Below, one piece after another: positions 7,128 to 15,699 of a stretch of 27,698 nucleotides of DNA (positions within the stretch are counted from its first letter, which is position 1; each line of letters opens with the position of its first letter). A program made the translations under genes and the position numbers. Under the pieces are notes generated by a model, which worked only from the letters and a program-made list of their open reading frames with translations, was not told the DNA's origin and did not search any database. This stretch comes from GCA-020352575 sp041635475 (GTDB lineage: Bacteria > Actinomycetota > Acidimicrobiia > Spongiisociales > JAENVV01), in contig JBFKVA010000026.1 in the NCBI GenBank assembly GCA_041635475.1, forward strand, positions 1 to 27,698. Reading direction: 5' to 3'.

Positions 7128-8144
7128 TCAGCTCGCTGGGGGGTTGACGACGAAGTCCTGGGTGTGCGACGCGATGGTAACGCCGGCCGATTGGAGCAAC
7201 GACAGCTCGAGCCGGTAGACGATCCCGTCGTCCACCGCGATCGACCCGAACTGCACCGCCGTGCTTCCCCCCGCCGGGTTGACGGCCGAGACCGGGGACA
7301 CCTCCGACAGCCGTTCGATCGTCCCGGTGAACAGCCGCATCTGCAGCTGGAGGCCCTCCTCGATGTCGGTGCCGCTGTTGCGGATGACCACCTCGATGGT
7401 CACCTCGTCGGTGTTGGGCAGGAGGGGCACGCCGGCCCCACCCGTGGCCCCCGTGAACTCGGGGGTGAACCCGACCGTGGAGATCTCCAGGGCCTGCAGG
7501 GGCGCCATCGCCGGGTTCGTCCGAAGCTGTTCCGCCAACTGACCCACCGACTCGGCGAACGCCATGGCCGGTTCGATGAAGACGATCTCGGGGAAGGGCG
7601 CTCCCTGCACGCCGATTGCCTGGCGAAGCACCACCACCTCCGCCTGGAAGTCGGCGTAGAGGGCGTCGCCGATGTCGAGATCGACGATGGCGGCCTGGAA
7701 GTCGTGGCGGGCGGTGACGTCGTTGGGGTCCGGAAGCCGGAGGGCCGAGTCCTTGAAGCCCTTCAGCCCACGCCGCCACCGACTGAGGGCCAACTCGACG
7801 AGGATCTGGGCCCGTTGCGCCTCCACCGGGAGCGCGTCCATGGCCGTGACCACGCCCAGGTCCCGATCGATCCCGGCGACGGCCTGGTCGATGGTGACCG
7901 ACAGGCTCTCTCGCCGCACGGCCATGACCCGGGCATCCACGTAGAGCTGCCGGAAGCGTTCGGCCCTGGTCGCCTGGCCGTCGGCGATCTGCTGGAGTTC
8001 GGCGATGAAGTCGGCCGAGGTGAGGCTGTCCTGGGACAGCCCCGAGATCCACCATGCCCCGAAGAGCACGACGCTGATGACGAGCGGCAGAAGAATGCGG
8101 CGGCGGGACCGCCGATGCCTGCCGCGCTCCAGTTCGGGAAACAT
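7128..8144 (-). CDS. Membrane-anchored protein of unknown function
   Basis: A 338-aa protein I do not recognise. After a strongly basic N-terminus (RGRHRRSRRR) comes one membrane helix at about 19-36 (ILLPLVISVVLFGAWWIS), so the rest should lie outside the membrane. Residues ~40-210 are helical and acidic/Ala-rich. Residues ~235-335 look like a beta-sandwich (EVTIEVVIRNSGTDIEEGLQ ... VYRLELSLL), resembling CARDB or Ig-like modules. The only plausible start is the ATG at 8142-8144, three bases after the tRNA-Leu discriminator, with no Shine-Dalgarno outside the tRNA. Translation would suit an mRNA released by tRNA 3' processing. It sits directly upstream of serS. Confidence 0.8.
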   Translation of the reverse strand: MFPELERGRHRRSRRRILLPLVISVVLFGAWWISGLSQDSLTSADFIAELQQIADGQATRAERFRQLYVDARVMAVRRESLSVTIDQAVAGIDRDLGVVTAMDALPVEAQRAQILVELALSRWRRGLKGFKDSALRLPDPNDVTARHDFQAAIVDLDIGDALYADFQAEVVVLRQAIGVQGAPFPEIVFIEPAMAFAESVGQLAEQLRTNPAMAPLQALEISTVGFTPEFTGATGGAGVPLLPNTDEVTIEVVIRNSGTDIEEGLQLQMRLFTGTIERLSEVSPVSAVNPAGGSTAVQFGSIAVDDGIVYRLELSLLQSAGVTIASHTQDFVVNPPAS

Positions 8145-8147
8145 GGG

Positions 8148-8231
8148 TGGGCGAGGGGGGACTTGAACCCCCACGAGCGTAAGCCCACAGGCACCTGAAG
8201 CCTGCGCGTCTGCCAATTCCGCCACTCGCCC
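8148..8231 (-). tRNA. tRNA-Leu (anticodon CAG)
   Basis: On the minus strand the acceptor GGGCGAG pairs with CTCGCCC, with discriminator A. The D region is TGGCGGAATTGGCAGACGCG. The anticodon arm CAGGC-TTCAGGT-GCCTG shows CAG. A long variable arm (GGGCTTACGCTC) and a T-arm with GGTTCAAGTCC follow. CCA is not encoded. A tRNA-Leu(CAG) beside fhaA also occurs near the origin of Mycobacterium (from memory). Confidence 0.95.
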
Positions 8232-8243
8232 GGGCGCGGCAGC

Positions 8244-8249
8244 AGCGTA
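8244..8249 (-). promoter_or_regulatory. -10 box of the tRNA-Leu / membrane protein / serS / menG unit
   Basis: TACGCT on the minus strand lies 12 nt before the mature tRNA 5' end, leaving a short 5' leader for RNase P. It is divergent from the fhaA promoter. Confidence 0.5.
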
Positions 8250-8312
8250 GCAGTGAGGTGACCCATAGCCCCCTGGCCCGATGGGCCACACCGGCGCCCG
8301 CCATCGGTCCAA

Positions 8313-8318
8313 TAAGCT
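8313..8318 (+). promoter_or_regulatory. -10 box of fhaA
   Basis: TAAGCT ends 6 nt before the fhaA ATG, with no Shine-Dalgarno between, so the transcript is probably leaderless. It heads the fhaA-fhaB-pstP-rodA-pbpA series. Confidence 0.5.
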
Positions 8319-8324
8319 GATGGC

Positions 8325-8978
8325 ATGAACGTCGCCCGGACCGTCGAGCGGTTCCTTGACCAGGCCCTCGACCGACTCGGTCGGGTCCTGCCCGGCACCC
8401 TGGAGCCGGTCGCCCTCGCCACCCGCCTCATCCGGGCCGGCGAGCTGGCCATCCGCACCACGAACCTCGGTCCGGTGGCTCCCAACCGGTACACCGTGGG
8501 CCTCCACCCCAACGATCTCCCCGGGGACTCCCTTCCGATCCCGGTACTCGAACGCGCCATGGCGGCCTCGCTGGAGGAGGTGGCGGCCGACCGCGGCTGG
8601 AGGCTTCCCGGGCCGGTGGAGGTCCTGCTCAACCATCACGACACCGCGGCCTCCGGTTCCCCCGAGATCAGCACCTCCCACGCGCCGGGACCTCGCCCCT
8701 CGTGGGGGACACTCACCATGACCGGACGTACCTTCCCCCTGTCGAACAACCGCTTGGTGGTGGGCCGCTCGGCCGAGGCCGACGTCACCCTCGGCCACGA
8801 CACGGTGAGCCGCCGCCACGCCCTCGTGTGGCGAGCCGACGGGACCGTGTGGGTTCGTGACCTCGGGTCCTCCAACGGGACCACGGCCGACGGAGTGGCC
8901 GCCACCACCGCCACCCGGGTCCGGTCGGGTTCGGTCTTGGCGTTCGGGGGCGTCTCGACGAGGCTCGACATGTCATGA
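8325..8978 (+). CDS. fhaA: FhaA-type protein (DUF3662 plus FHA domain)
   Basis: A 217-aa cytosolic phosphothreonine reader. The N-terminal domain at about 5-110 (MNVARTVERFLDQALDRLGR ... LEPVALATRLIRAGE) is the FhaA-N/DUF3662 module. FHA at about 138-215 has VVGRSAEADV, TVSRRHA (phosphate-binding Ser and the conserved His) and DLGSSNGT. In Mycobacterium FhaA binds phosphorylated MviN/MurJ and regulates wall synthesis at poles and septum. The linker between domains is very short here, whereas the mycobacterial protein (over 500 aa) has a long low-complexity linker. The stop overlaps the fhaB start as ATGA (8975-8978). Confidence 0.9.
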   Translation: MNVARTVERFLDQALDRLGRVLPGTLEPVALATRLIRAGELAIRTTNLGPVAPNRYTVGLHPNDLPGDSLPIPVLERAMAASLEEVAADRGWRLPGPVEVLLNHHDTAASGSPEISTSHAPGPRPSWGTLTMTGRTFPLSNNRLVVGRSAEADVTLGHDTVSRRHALVWRADGTVWVRDLGSSNGTTADGVAATTATRVRSGSVLAFGGVSTRLDMS

Positions 8979-9385
8979 CGGACTTCATCCTCACCCTCCT
9001 TCGGCTCATCTTCCTGGGCTTCCTCTTCCTGTTCGTGTGGCAGATCGCTCGCTCGATGGGGGCCCACGTGGGCCGGGTGGCGGCCAATCCCCGTCGGCGG
9101 GTGAACGAGGTGGTGGTGGTCCGCTCCGAGACGCAGGCCGGCCAGACCTACGGAGTGAAGGACGCCCTCGTGTTCGGAAGAAGCGAGGACGCCGACGTCG
9201 TCCTCGACGACCCCTACGCCTCGGAGTTCCACCTCCGGTTCACCGCCGAGGGTTCGGGCCTCATGCTCCACGATCTCGGCAGCACCAACGGCACCTACCT
9301 CAACGGACGCAGGGTCTCGTCCCCGGTGGCCCTCTCGAAGGGGGACGCGGTCCAGGTGGGCAAGACGGTCATGGAGGTCCGCTGA
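8975..9385 (+). CDS. fhaB: FhaB-type membrane-anchored FHA protein
   Basis: A 136-aa protein with an N-terminal membrane helix at about 5-23 (ILTLLRLIFLGFLFLFVW) and an FHA domain at about 55-135. The FHA core shows VFGRSEDADVVLDD, ASEFHL (Ser and His of the phosphothreonine site) and DLGSTNGTYLNG. Together with FhaA it should recruit phosphorylated partners of PknB to the membrane. The start is fixed by ATGA overlap with fhaA. The length is close to the known actinobacterial FhaB/FipA-type proteins. Confidence 0.92.
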   Translation: MTDFILTLLRLIFLGFLFLFVWQIARSMGAHVGRVAANPRRRVNEVVVVRSETQAGQTYGVKDALVFGRSEDADVVLDDPYASEFHLRFTAEGSGLMLHDLGSTNGTYLNGRRVSSPVALSKGDAVQVGKTVMEVR

Positions 9386-9426
9386 CCCGGCGAGCCGGCG
9401 CACACGCCCCATGGACGGGACCCCTC

Positions 9427-9432
9427 TACGAT
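9427..9432 (+). promoter_or_regulatory. Possible internal -10 box before pstP
   Basis: TACGAT lies 12 nt before an ATG (9445) and 39 nt before the preferred GTG start (9472). If active it would allow pstP-rodA-pbpA to be read separately from fhaAB. Confidence 0.3.
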
Positions 9433-9471
9433 GACTGTCGAACGATGAAGCCGGTGAGCGACGGAGGCGTT

Positions 9472-10182
9472 GTGAAGTACGTGTGGGCCGTTGCCTCCCA
9501 CCAGGGGCGGATCCGAACGAACAACCAGGACACGCCGTTCCCGGCGTCTTCGGGAGCGGCCGACGGCGTCGAGGTGATCGTGGCCGTGGCCGACGGGATG
9601 GGAGGGGCTGCCGGGGGTGAGGTGGCGTCCGCCACCGCCATGGCGACCGTCGTCGCCACCGACGGCACCCCGACCACGCGGATCAACGCAGCCAACCGGG
9701 CGGTCTTCGCCGAGTCGCGGGAACGGCCCGAACTCCTCGGGATGGGTACGACCATGACCGTCGGCCTCCTCGGACCCGACGGCTCCGCCACGTTCGGCCA
9801 CGTCGGCGACTCCCGGGCCTACCTCTTGCGCGGACACACGGCCGACCAACTCACCGACGACCACACCATCGTCGCCGAATGGGTCGCCATCGGGGCGATC
9901 ACCGCCGAGGACGCCAAGACCCACCCCCGCCGGGGAATGCTCACGCGATCGGTGGGGGTCGCCCCCGAGGTCGCCGTCGACGAGTTCGACGTGTCCCTCC
10001 AGCCGGGAGATCGACTCATCGTGTGTTCCGATGGCCTGAGCGGCATGATCAGCGACCGGGACATCCTTGAAGTCGGCCGGGTCGGGTCGGTCGAGGCGGC
10101 CGCCTGGGCCCTCGTGGAGGCAGCGAACCAAGCCGGCGGATACGACAACATCACCGTCGTGGTGGTCGACGTAGAGACGTGA
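9472..10182 (+). CDS. pstP: PP2C-family Ser/Thr protein phosphatase (PstP-like), catalytic domain only
   Basis: A 236-aa metal-dependent phosphatase that would reverse PknB signalling. Metal-binding and catalytic motifs are all present: RIRTNNQD, VADGMGG, FGHVGDSRAYL, CSDGLSGM and GGYDNITVVV. The frame stops right after the catalytic domain, so the membrane helix and extracytoplasmic domain of mycobacterial PstP (~510 aa) are missing. The GTG at 9472 is preferred because GGAGG (9463-9467) precedes it and MKYVWAVASHQGRIR aligns with the usual family N-terminus. The ATG at 9445, nine codons earlier, is the alternative. The stop overlaps the rodA start as GTGA (10179-10182). Confidence 0.9.
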   Translation: MKYVWAVASHQGRIRTNNQDTPFPASSGAADGVEVIVAVADGMGGAAGGEVASATAMATVVATDGTPTTRINAANRAVFAESRERPELLGMGTTMTVGLLGPDGSATFGHVGDSRAYLLRGHTADQLTDDHTIVAEWVAIGAITAEDAKTHPRRGMLTRSVGVAPEVAVDEFDVSLQPGDRLIVCSDGLSGMISDRDILEVGRVGSVEAAAWALVEAANQAGGYDNITVVVVDVET

Positions 10183-11474
10183 CCCGGCGCGGAGAGCTCA
10201 CGTTCCTGGCGGCAGCCTCGGTGCTCGTCGGCTTCGGCACCGCCTTCGTGAACCTCTCCCGGGGCCAGCCGGTCGACGCCGAGGTCGGCCTCAGTTCCAT
10301 CGTCTTCGCGCTGGCGTTCCTGGGGTTCTACTGGGGTGTCAAGGCCCTCGCCCCCAACGCGTCCCCCCACCCTTTGCTCATCGCGTCGGCCCTCGGGGCC
10401 ATCGGATTCATCGAGGTCTACCGGCTGGATCCACGGCTCGGATCGCTCCAACGATGGTGGTTCCTCGTGGCCGCGGGGCTGGCGGTCGGCCTTCTCGCCA
10501 TCCTCCGGTCCGATGGCCTCGACGTCGTTCGCCGATACCGCTACACCATGCTCGTCGCCGCCCTGGTCCTCCTGCTCCTTCCACTGCTCCCGCTGGCGGG
10601 GTCCTTCCCGATCAAGGGGCGCCTCGTCAACGGATCCCGGCTGTGGGTGACGGCCGGGTTCGGCAACCTGTCCCTGGGGTTCCAGCCGGGCGAAATCGCC
10701 AAGATCGTCATCATCGGGTTCCTGGCTGCGTTCCTCTCGGACCACCGAGCCGCCCTGGCAGCCGTCACTCACAAGGTCGGCGGGATCACCGTGCCGGACC
10801 CGCGTCAACTGGTGCCGGTCGGGATCGCATGGGTGGCCAGTGTCGCCGTCATGGTGGTCCAGCGGGACCTCGGGGCATCCCTCCTGTTGTTCGCGGCGTT
10901 CATCACCCTCCTGTACGCAGCGACGGGTCAGGTGTCGTACCTCGGCATCGGTGGCGGCCTGTTCCTGGCCGGCAGCCTGGCTGCCTGGCGGCTGTTCGAC
11001 CACGTCGCCGTGCGCGTCGCCGCATGGCTGCAACCCTTCGACGACCCCTTTGGATCGGGGTACCAGATCGTGCAAGGCCTGTACGCCATGGGTAGCGGAG
11101 GCCTCACCGGGGCCGGGTTCGGCCTCGGCCGGCCCGACCTCATCCCGTTCGCCGCCACGGACTTCGTGTTCGCCGCGGTGGGTGAGGAGTTGGGCCTGGC
11201 CGGTTCGGTCGTCGTCATCACCCTCTACGCCCTCATGGTGGCGGCGGGGGCGGGGATCGCACTCCAGGCCCGGAACCAGTTCCGGAAGCTCCTCGCGGCA
11301 GGGCTCACGTTCATCTTCGGGATCCAGGTCATCCTCATCATCGGCGGGGTTGTACGCCTCCTCCCGCTCACGGGCATCACGCTCCCGTTCATGTCGTACG
11401 GCGGTTCGTCCCTCGTCGCCAACTTCCTGCTGCTGGCCCTCCTGGCCCGGATCTCGCACGAGGAACGCGCATGA
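10179..11474 (+). CDS. rodA: SEDS-family peptidoglycan glycosyltransferase (RodA/FtsW)
   Basis: A 431-aa polytopic protein with about ten or more membrane helices that polymerises lipid II into glycan strands. Family signatures include GSGYQIVQGLYAMGSGG, PFAATDFVFAAVGEELGLAG (the region of the essential Asp) and GITLPFMSYGGSSLVANF. Position between pstP and pbpA matches rodA of the actinobacterial phosphosignalling operon rather than the division ftsW locus. The GTG start is fixed by GTGA overlap with pstP, and the end overlaps pbpA as ATGA (11471-11474). Confidence 0.95.
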   Translation: MTRRGELTFLAAASVLVGFGTAFVNLSRGQPVDAEVGLSSIVFALAFLGFYWGVKALAPNASPHPLLIASALGAIGFIEVYRLDPRLGSLQRWWFLVAAGLAVGLLAILRSDGLDVVRRYRYTMLVAALVLLLLPLLPLAGSFPIKGRLVNGSRLWVTAGFGNLSLGFQPGEIAKIVIIGFLAAFLSDHRAALAAVTHKVGGITVPDPRQLVPVGIAWVASVAVMVVQRDLGASLLLFAAFITLLYAATGQVSYLGIGGGLFLAGSLAAWRLFDHVAVRVAAWLQPFDDPFGSGYQIVQGLYAMGSGGLTGAGFGLGRPDLIPFAATDFVFAAVGEELGLAGSVVVITLYALMVAAGAGIALQARNQFRKLLAAGLTFIFGIQVILIIGGVVRLLPLTGITLPFMSYGGSSLVANFLLLALLARISHEERA

Positions 11475-12898
11475 ACGGTCCGATCCGCCGCGTGGTGTAC
11501 GCCCTCTTCGTCGGGATGGCGCTCCTGCTGCTGTCGACGACCTACATCCAAGCCGTGGCAGCCCCCAAGTACCGGTCCGACCCCGCCAACTCCCGGGTCC
11601 TCATCGCCCAGGCCGACAAGGAGCGAGGCGCCATCGTCGACCGCAACGGTCTCATCCTGGCCACAAGCGAGGAAACCTCCTCGGCCCGCCGATCATTCAC
11701 CCGCAAGTATCCCCTCGGGGAGATCACCTCCCATCCGGTCGGTTACTCGACCGTCCTCTTCGGCGAGGCGGGCGTCGAGGCGGCCTTCTCGGACCGGCTG
11801 CGCTCGCGCCAGGACCTCGCCATCTCCGACATGCTCACCGCGATGTTCGGGGGCGACCTTCGTCCCCAGAGCCTCCGCCTCAGCCTCGATGCGACCCTGC
11901 AGCAGGTCGCGGCCGAGAGCCTGGGGGATCGCCTCGGCGCCATCGTGGCCCTCGACCCCAAGACCGGCGGAATCCTGGCCTGGGTGTCCCACCCCGGGTT
12001 TGACCCGACTCGGATCCCCGATCCGGCGTACGCATCCGCGGTGGAGGCCGACCCGACGTCACCGCTCGTCGACCGGGCGCGCTCTGCCACCTACCCACCG
12101 GCGTCGACGTTCAAGCTCATCGTGGCCGCCGAGGCGATCGAATCGGGGGTGGCCACCCCTGACACTCTCTTTGTCGACCTGCGCGGCCTCGAACTCCCCG
12201 GCTCGACGGCGATCCTGCGCAACGCCGGTGGCGACTTCTGCGCCGGGGGTGACGATGTGGACCTCCGGACCGCCCTCGTCCGGTCCTGCAACATCCCCTT
12301 CGCCAGCCTTGCCATGACGCTCGGCAGCGACGCCATCGGCTCCCGGGCGGCCCTCTTCGGGTTCAACGCCCCGATTCCCTGGGGACTGCCCACGTTAGCC
12401 TCCGTCTGGCCGGACTACTCGGGCGACCTGGCTGCGCTCGCCCAGGCCGGCATCGGTGAACGGGATGTTCGAGCAACGCCCCTGCAGATGGCCCTGGTCG
12501 CTGCCGGCATCGCCAACGACGGGGAGGTCATGCTGCCGTTCCTGCTGGACGCGATCTTCGACGCCGACGGGGAGGTCCTCGAGCAACAGGTGCCGAGACC
12601 GTTCGGTCGGGCCATGGCCCCCTCCACGGCCAACGCCCTCACCGAACTCATGGTGGGTGTCGTCGAACGCGGCACCGGGACCCGGGCCCGGGTGAGTGGG
12701 ATCCGAGTCGCGGGCAAGACCGGCACCAGTGAGGCCGGCACCAACCCGCCGGCCTGGTTCGTGGGGTTCGCCCCGGCCGACGAGCCAATCATCGCCCTGG
12801 CCGTCGTCGTCGAGGGTGGAGGGGTCGACGGATCCGGTGCGACCATCGCCGCCCCGATGGCGCGACGCCTCTTCGAGTACTGGCTCCTCGGACGCTGA
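11471..12898 (+). CDS. pbpA: Class B penicillin-binding protein (PbpA)
   Basis: A 475-aa transpeptidase partner of RodA. One N-terminal membrane anchor at about 9-29 is followed by a dimerisation domain starting at RGAIVDRNG. The transpeptidase domain has the active-site S212-T-F-K215 motif, S272-C-N274 and K416-T-G. Overall length matches actinobacterial PbpA (~490 aa), and no PASTA domains follow. The ATGA overlap with rodA implies coupled synthesis of the glycosyltransferase and transpeptidase pair. Confidence 0.95.
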   Translation: MNGPIRRVVYALFVGMALLLLSTTYIQAVAAPKYRSDPANSRVLIAQADKERGAIVDRNGLILATSEETSSARRSFTRKYPLGEITSHPVGYSTVLFGEAGVEAAFSDRLRSRQDLAISDMLTAMFGGDLRPQSLRLSLDATLQQVAAESLGDRLGAIVALDPKTGGILAWVSHPGFDPTRIPDPAYASAVEADPTSPLVDRARSATYPPASTFKLIVAAEAIESGVATPDTLFVDLRGLELPGSTAILRNAGGDFCAGGDDVDLRTALVRSCNIPFASLAMTLGSDAIGSRAALFGFNAPIPWGLPTLASVWPDYSGDLAALAQAGIGERDVRATPLQMALVAAGIANDGEVMLPFLLDAIFDADGEVLEQQVPRPFGRAMAPSTANALTELMVGVVERGTGTRARVSGIRVAGKTGTSEAGTNPPAWFVGFAPADEPIIALAVVVEGGGVDGSGATIAAPMARRLFEYWLLGR

Positions 12899-12937
12899 GG
12901 GCAGCGCCCGACACCGGGCTGAAAACCGTCCGCTCCC

Positions 12938-12943
12938 TACACT
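12938..12943 (+). promoter_or_regulatory. -10 box of pknB
   Basis: TACACT ends 10 nt before the pknB ATG in the 55-bp gap after pbpA. No Shine-Dalgarno lies between, so pknB-mutY may start from a nearly leaderless message of its own. Confidence 0.45.
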
Positions 12944-12953
12944 GCACGGGTCC

Positions 12954-14888
12954 ATGGAATCCGGTCATCTCCTTGCCGATCGGTACGAACTGATCTCCCA
13001 CATCGCCCGGGGCGGAATGGCCGACGTGTGGCAGGCCCAGGATCGTGCGCTCAACCGCCGAGTGGCGGTGAAAGTGCTGCACCCCCAGTTCTCGAACGAT
13101 GACTCGTTCGTCAAGCGGTTCCGCCGCGAGGCGCAGGCGGCCGCCAACCTCTCACATCCCAACATCGTCTCCATCTTCGACTGGGGCCAGGAGGGCCTGA
13201 CGTACTTCATCGTCATGGAACTCATCGACGGCCGCTCCCTGCGGGACATCCTCCGGTCTGCCGGGGCGCTTCTTCCTCGCCGGGCCACCGAGATCGCCAG
13301 CGAGGTCGCCTCGGCCCTCGCCGTCGCCCATCAGGCCGGCCTCGTCCATCGCGACGTCAAGCCGGGGAACATCCTCATCACGACCGACGGAACGGTGAAG
13401 GTCACCGACTTCGGGATCGCCCGGGCGTGGGACGACTCCCAGGAACTCACCCGCACCGGGGCGGTCATCGGCACCGCCACCTACTTCTCACCAGAGCAGG
13501 CCCAGGGCGAGTCGGCGGACGCCCGCTCGGACATCTACAGCCTCGGGGTCGTCCTCTACGAGATGCTCGTCGGCGCCCCTCCGTTCCGGGGGGACAGCCC
13601 GGTGGCGGTCGCCTACCAACACGTTTCCTCGGCCGTGGCACCGATCCGGAGCCTCAGTGCCGACGTCCCGGCCGCCCTCGATGCCATCACCATGCGCGCA
13701 CTCCAGAAACAGCCATCGGATCGGTACCAGGCGGCCGCCGACCTTCGAGCCGACCTGCTGGCCTCGCTCAGGGGGGAGCAACCCCATGTACCGGCCCCGG
13801 TGGAGGCCGACACACCCACCCGGATCCTGACGGGCGTCGTGGCGGCTCCCCCGACGGTTCCCCCCACCCAGGCCTACCGCGAGGTCGAGGAGCGGCCTCC
13901 CAACCAGATCCCGTTCATCCTGACCGCCTTCGCGATGCTGGCCGCCCTCGCGTTCGGCATCTGGCTCCTCTTCCAGGGCCTCGGCTTCGGCGGCACCGCC
14001 GACGACGTCGCCGAGATGGGCCTCGTGCCCATCGTCGCCAACATGACACAGACCGACGCCTCGAACGCGGTCCTGGCCGCGGGCTTCCAGGCCGAACTCT
14101 CGACCCGGAACCACGCCACCATCGCCGCCGGTCTCGCCATCGAAACCGACCCGGCCGGCGGCACGGAGCTGCCCAAGGGGGAGAAGGTCATCATCATCAT
14201 GTCCGTCGGGACCGCCACCACCCAGGTCCCGAGCGTCGAGGGGTTGTCCGAGTCGGATGCCCGCGCCGCGCTCGAGGGGGCCAACCTCACCGTCGGGGAG
14301 ATCACGGAGGTGCCCCACGCCGAGATCCCGATCGGCTTCGCGGTGGGCACCGACCCGGTCGCCGGTTCGACCCACCCGGTGAGTGGCACCGTCGAACTGT
14401 TCATCTCCTCGGGGCCCGGCACGTTCATCATGGAGGACTTCTCCGGCCAACTGTTCCAGACGGTGCGCTTCCGACTCATGTCGGCTGGGCTTGTCGTGCA
14501 GGAGGCCCGGGAGTTCAACGACGAGTTCGACGTGGACTTCGTCGTCAGGACCGACCCGGCCATCGGGGTGGTGGAGGTGGGCTCGACCGTTGTCGTCTAC
14601 GTGTCCGATGGACCCGAACCACGAGACGTACCCAGCCTCATCGGGTTGACCGAGGAGGAGGCGCTGGGCGTGCTCGAGGAACTCGGCCTGCTCCTGGCGG
14701 TCTCCAACGCGATCATCGAGGACGCCGAGAAGGCGGGAACGATCGCCGATCAGTTCCCGGCGGCCGGCAGCGAAGCCCAGCCGGGTGACACGATCACCGT
14801 GATCCTCTACGCGGCGCCTGCCACCACGACCACAACCACGACCACGACCACCGTTCCCGAGACCACCACCACGACCGCGGGTGGCTGA
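12954..14888 (+). CDS. pknB: PASTA-domain Ser/Thr protein kinase (PknB)
   Basis: A 644-aa membrane receptor kinase controlling wall growth. The kinase domain at ~11-275 has the glycine loop IARGGMADVW, VAVK with Lys40, HRDVKPGN (Asp134), DFG (Asp152) and GTATYFSPEQA. A membrane helix spans about 319-340 (IPFILTAFAMLAALAFGIWL). Outside are four PASTA repeats, about 350-620, for muropeptide or lipid II binding (for example VPSVEGLSESDARAAL and VPSLIGLTEEEALGVL). A Thr-rich tail ends the protein. The start MESGHLLADRYELISHIARG fits the family; a longer upstream frame would overlap pbpA. It is the only kinase of the locus; no pknA is adjacent. Confidence 0.96.
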   Translation: MESGHLLADRYELISHIARGGMADVWQAQDRALNRRVAVKVLHPQFSNDDSFVKRFRREAQAAANLSHPNIVSIFDWGQEGLTYFIVMELIDGRSLRDILRSAGALLPRRATEIASEVASALAVAHQAGLVHRDVKPGNILITTDGTVKVTDFGIARAWDDSQELTRTGAVIGTATYFSPEQAQGESADARSDIYSLGVVLYEMLVGAPPFRGDSPVAVAYQHVSSAVAPIRSLSADVPAALDAITMRALQKQPSDRYQAAADLRADLLASLRGEQPHVPAPVEADTPTRILTGVVAAPPTVPPTQAYREVEERPPNQIPFILTAFAMLAALAFGIWLLFQGLGFGGTADDVAEMGLVPIVANMTQTDASNAVLAAGFQAELSTRNHATIAAGLAIETDPAGGTELPKGEKVIIIMSVGTATTQVPSVEGLSESDARAALEGANLTVGEITEVPHAEIPIGFAVGTDPVAGSTHPVSGTVELFISSGPGTFIMEDFSGQLFQTVRFRLMSAGLVVQEAREFNDEFDVDFVVRTDPAIGVVEVGSTVVVYVSDGPEPRDVPSLIGLTEEEALGVLEELGLLLAVSNAIIEDAEKAGTIADQFPAAGSEAQPGDTITVILYAAPATTTTTTTTTTVPETTTTTAGG

Positions 14889-15699
14889 CAAGGACCGCAC
14901 CGAGGCGCTGCTCAGCTGGTACGGACGTCACCGACGGGACATCGCCTGGCGAAGCACGAGCGACCCCTGGGCCATCCTCGTCTCGGAGGTGATGGCCCAG
15001 CAGACCCAGGTGACACGGGTCATCCCCAAGTGGCGGTCATTCATGACCCGCTTCCCGACCCCCGCCGACTGTGCCGCCGCACCCCGGGCAGCCGTCGTGG
15101 CGATGTGGTCCGGGCTCGGCTACAACACGCGGGCGGTGCGCCTCCACGCCGCTGCCTCCCGGGTCACGGCCGACGGTTGGCCAACGACTACCGAGGGGCT
15201 GGCCGCCCTTCCCGGCGTCGGTCCGTACACCGCGGCCGCCGTGGCCTGCTTCGCGTTCGGGGAGCAGGTCCCCACCGTGGACACCAACTTCCGGCGCGTC
15301 CTCAGTCGATGGGCCGGACGCGCGCTGGACGGGGCGGCCCTGTGGGAGCGGGCCCGGGATGAGCTGCCGGACGGGGCCGCCGTCGACTGGAACCAGGCGG
15401 TCATGGACTTGGGGGCCTCCCTCTGCACGCCCCGCGATCCCTCGTGTGACACGTGTCCGGTGGCGTCGTGGTGCGCCGATCCCACCATCTACCAGCCGCC
15501 CCGGCCACAGGGGCGGTTCGAGGGATCGCGACGGGAAGCGCGGGGCGCGGTGATCCGGGTGCTCAGCACGGGACCGGCCTCGGCGGCCGACATCTCGGCG
15601 ACCGAGTCGATCGCGGACGGCCGAATCCGCCAGGCGTTGGCCCACCTCCAGGACGAGGGCCTCGTCACCCGGTCCGAGGGGTGCTGGACACTGACCTGA
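14881..15699 (+). CDS. mutY: A/G-specific adenine DNA glycosylase (MutY)
   Basis: A 272-aa HhH-GPD glycosylase that removes adenine opposite 8-oxoguanine. The catalytic Glu36 is in SEVMAQQTQV. The helix-hairpin-helix is LPGVGPYTAAA, with the catalytic Asp134 in VDTNFRRV. The iron-sulfur loop is C182-X6-C189-X2-C192-X5-C198. The C-terminal ~60 residues look like a winged-helix segment (SAADISATESIADGRIRQAL), and the NUDIX-like 8-oxoG-recognition domain of longer MutY proteins is absent. The GTG start lies within the last codons of pknB (8-nt overlap), so it is probably read with pknB. Confidence 0.93.
   Translation: MADKDRTEALLSWYGRHRRDIAWRSTSDPWAILVSEVMAQQTQVTRVIPKWRSFMTRFPTPADCAAAPRAAVVAMWSGLGYNTRAVRLHAAASRVTADGWPTTTEGLAALPGVGPYTAAAVACFAFGEQVPTVDTNFRRVLSRWAGRALDGAALWERARDELPDGAAVDWNQAVMDLGASLCTPRDPSCDTCPVASWCADPTIYQPPRPQGRFEGSRREARGAVIRVLSTGPASAADISATESIADGRIRQALAHLQDEGLVTRSEGCWTLT

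Noticed and set aside
5944..7218. 424-aa plus-strand frame opposite serS
   Set aside because: serS motifs are complete on the minus strand; this is its shadow.
9819..11459. 546-aa minus-strand frame opposite pstP/rodA
   Set aside because: Low-complexity Glu/Arg/Gly shadow of rodA with no domain and no promoter.
12696..12953. N-terminal extension of pknB into pbpA
   Set aside because: The kinase family begins at MESGHLLADRYEL; the extension is the out-of-frame end of pbpA.
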